From assembly GCF_009711165.2 (NCBI RefSeq), contig NZ_WMID02000004.1, forward strand, positions 124,001 to 188,000: 64,000 bases of DNA. Direction: 5' to 3'. The stretch is from Flavobacterium sp. MC2016-06. Lineage in GTDB: Bacteria; Bacteroidota; Bacteroidia; Flavobacteriales; Flavobacteriaceae. Positions 63,996 through 64,000 of this stretch are shown here, piece by piece. A model generated the notes under the pieces. That model searched no databases. It was given only the letters and a program-made list of their open reading frames with translations, and was not told the DNA's origin. Each line of letters opens with the position of its first letter. Within the stretch, counting starts at the first letter, position 1. The position numbers and the translations under genes are program-made.

Positions 63996-64000
63996 TAAAT

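Overview
The window is a low-GC bacterial chromosome segment, best read as Flavobacteriaceae and probably Flavobacterium. The grounds are the ribosomal protein variants, repeated TAnnTTTG -7 promoter elements (the Bacteroidetes sigma-ABfr type), weak Shine-Dalgarno sites, and a UpxY-type antiterminator in a surface polysaccharide locus. Genus-level placement is inference; no database search was possible.

Region 1 (1-9.3 kb) is the S10/spc/alpha ribosomal protein operon from the rpmC tail through rpsQ, secY, infA, rpoA and rplQ. It ends at a strong intrinsic terminator. Two gaps stand out: one before rpsH (promoter element plus perfect hairpin) and one before rpsD (long paired leader).

Region 2 (9.4-17.4 kb) is housekeeping: carA, eno, gltA, two consecutive guanidino-group hydrolases (a DDAH/amidinotransferase-fold enzyme and CtlX), a MarC-family membrane protein on the minus strand, a CoA-binding protein and recR. 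Most units carry their own terminator and a recognisable -7 element.

Region 3 (17.4-64 kb) is one large surface polysaccharide locus, all on the plus strand. It opens with a Wza-like lipoprotein, a Wzc-like tyrosine autokinase, a UDP-GlcNAc 4-epimerase, an animal-type UDP-glucose dehydrogenase and UpxY. After a terminator, a new promoter and a structured 5' leader come UDP-GlcNAc dehydrogenase, manC, rfbB, a long multi-SLBB export protein and a Wzz-like protein. A tightly overlapping block (30.9-40.5 kb) follows, encoding a legionaminic-acid-type nonulosonate pathway (LegB, LegC, LegH, LegI, LegG, PtmE and LegF-like). Its last three genes are a HisF-like, a HisH-like and a WbpG/PseA-type amidotransferase, so the predicted product is an acetamidino-modified CMP-nonulosonate. 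Next come a Wzx flippase, acyltransferases, an MBOAT/SGNH-like pair, several glycosyltransferases and a Wzy-like polymerase. Then rfbC-rfbD-rfbA, a WecA-like initiating transferase, a WxcM-like isomerase, a DegT aminotransferase and a WbpM/CapD-like dehydratase.

After another terminator comes a second export route: Wzm/Wzt with an extended Wzt C-terminal domain, two methyltransferases and a glycosyltransferase. A decayed DegT aminotransferase fragment lies at about 51.94-52.13 kb. The locus therefore seems able to make a nonulosonate-, rhamnose-, mannose- and uronate-containing glycan through Wzx/Wzy, and possibly a second, methyl-capped glycan through the ABC transporter. The most novel-looking items are the nonulosonate amidination block, an unrecognised glycosyltransferase-like protein that might transfer it, and the UpxY/leader regulatory unit.
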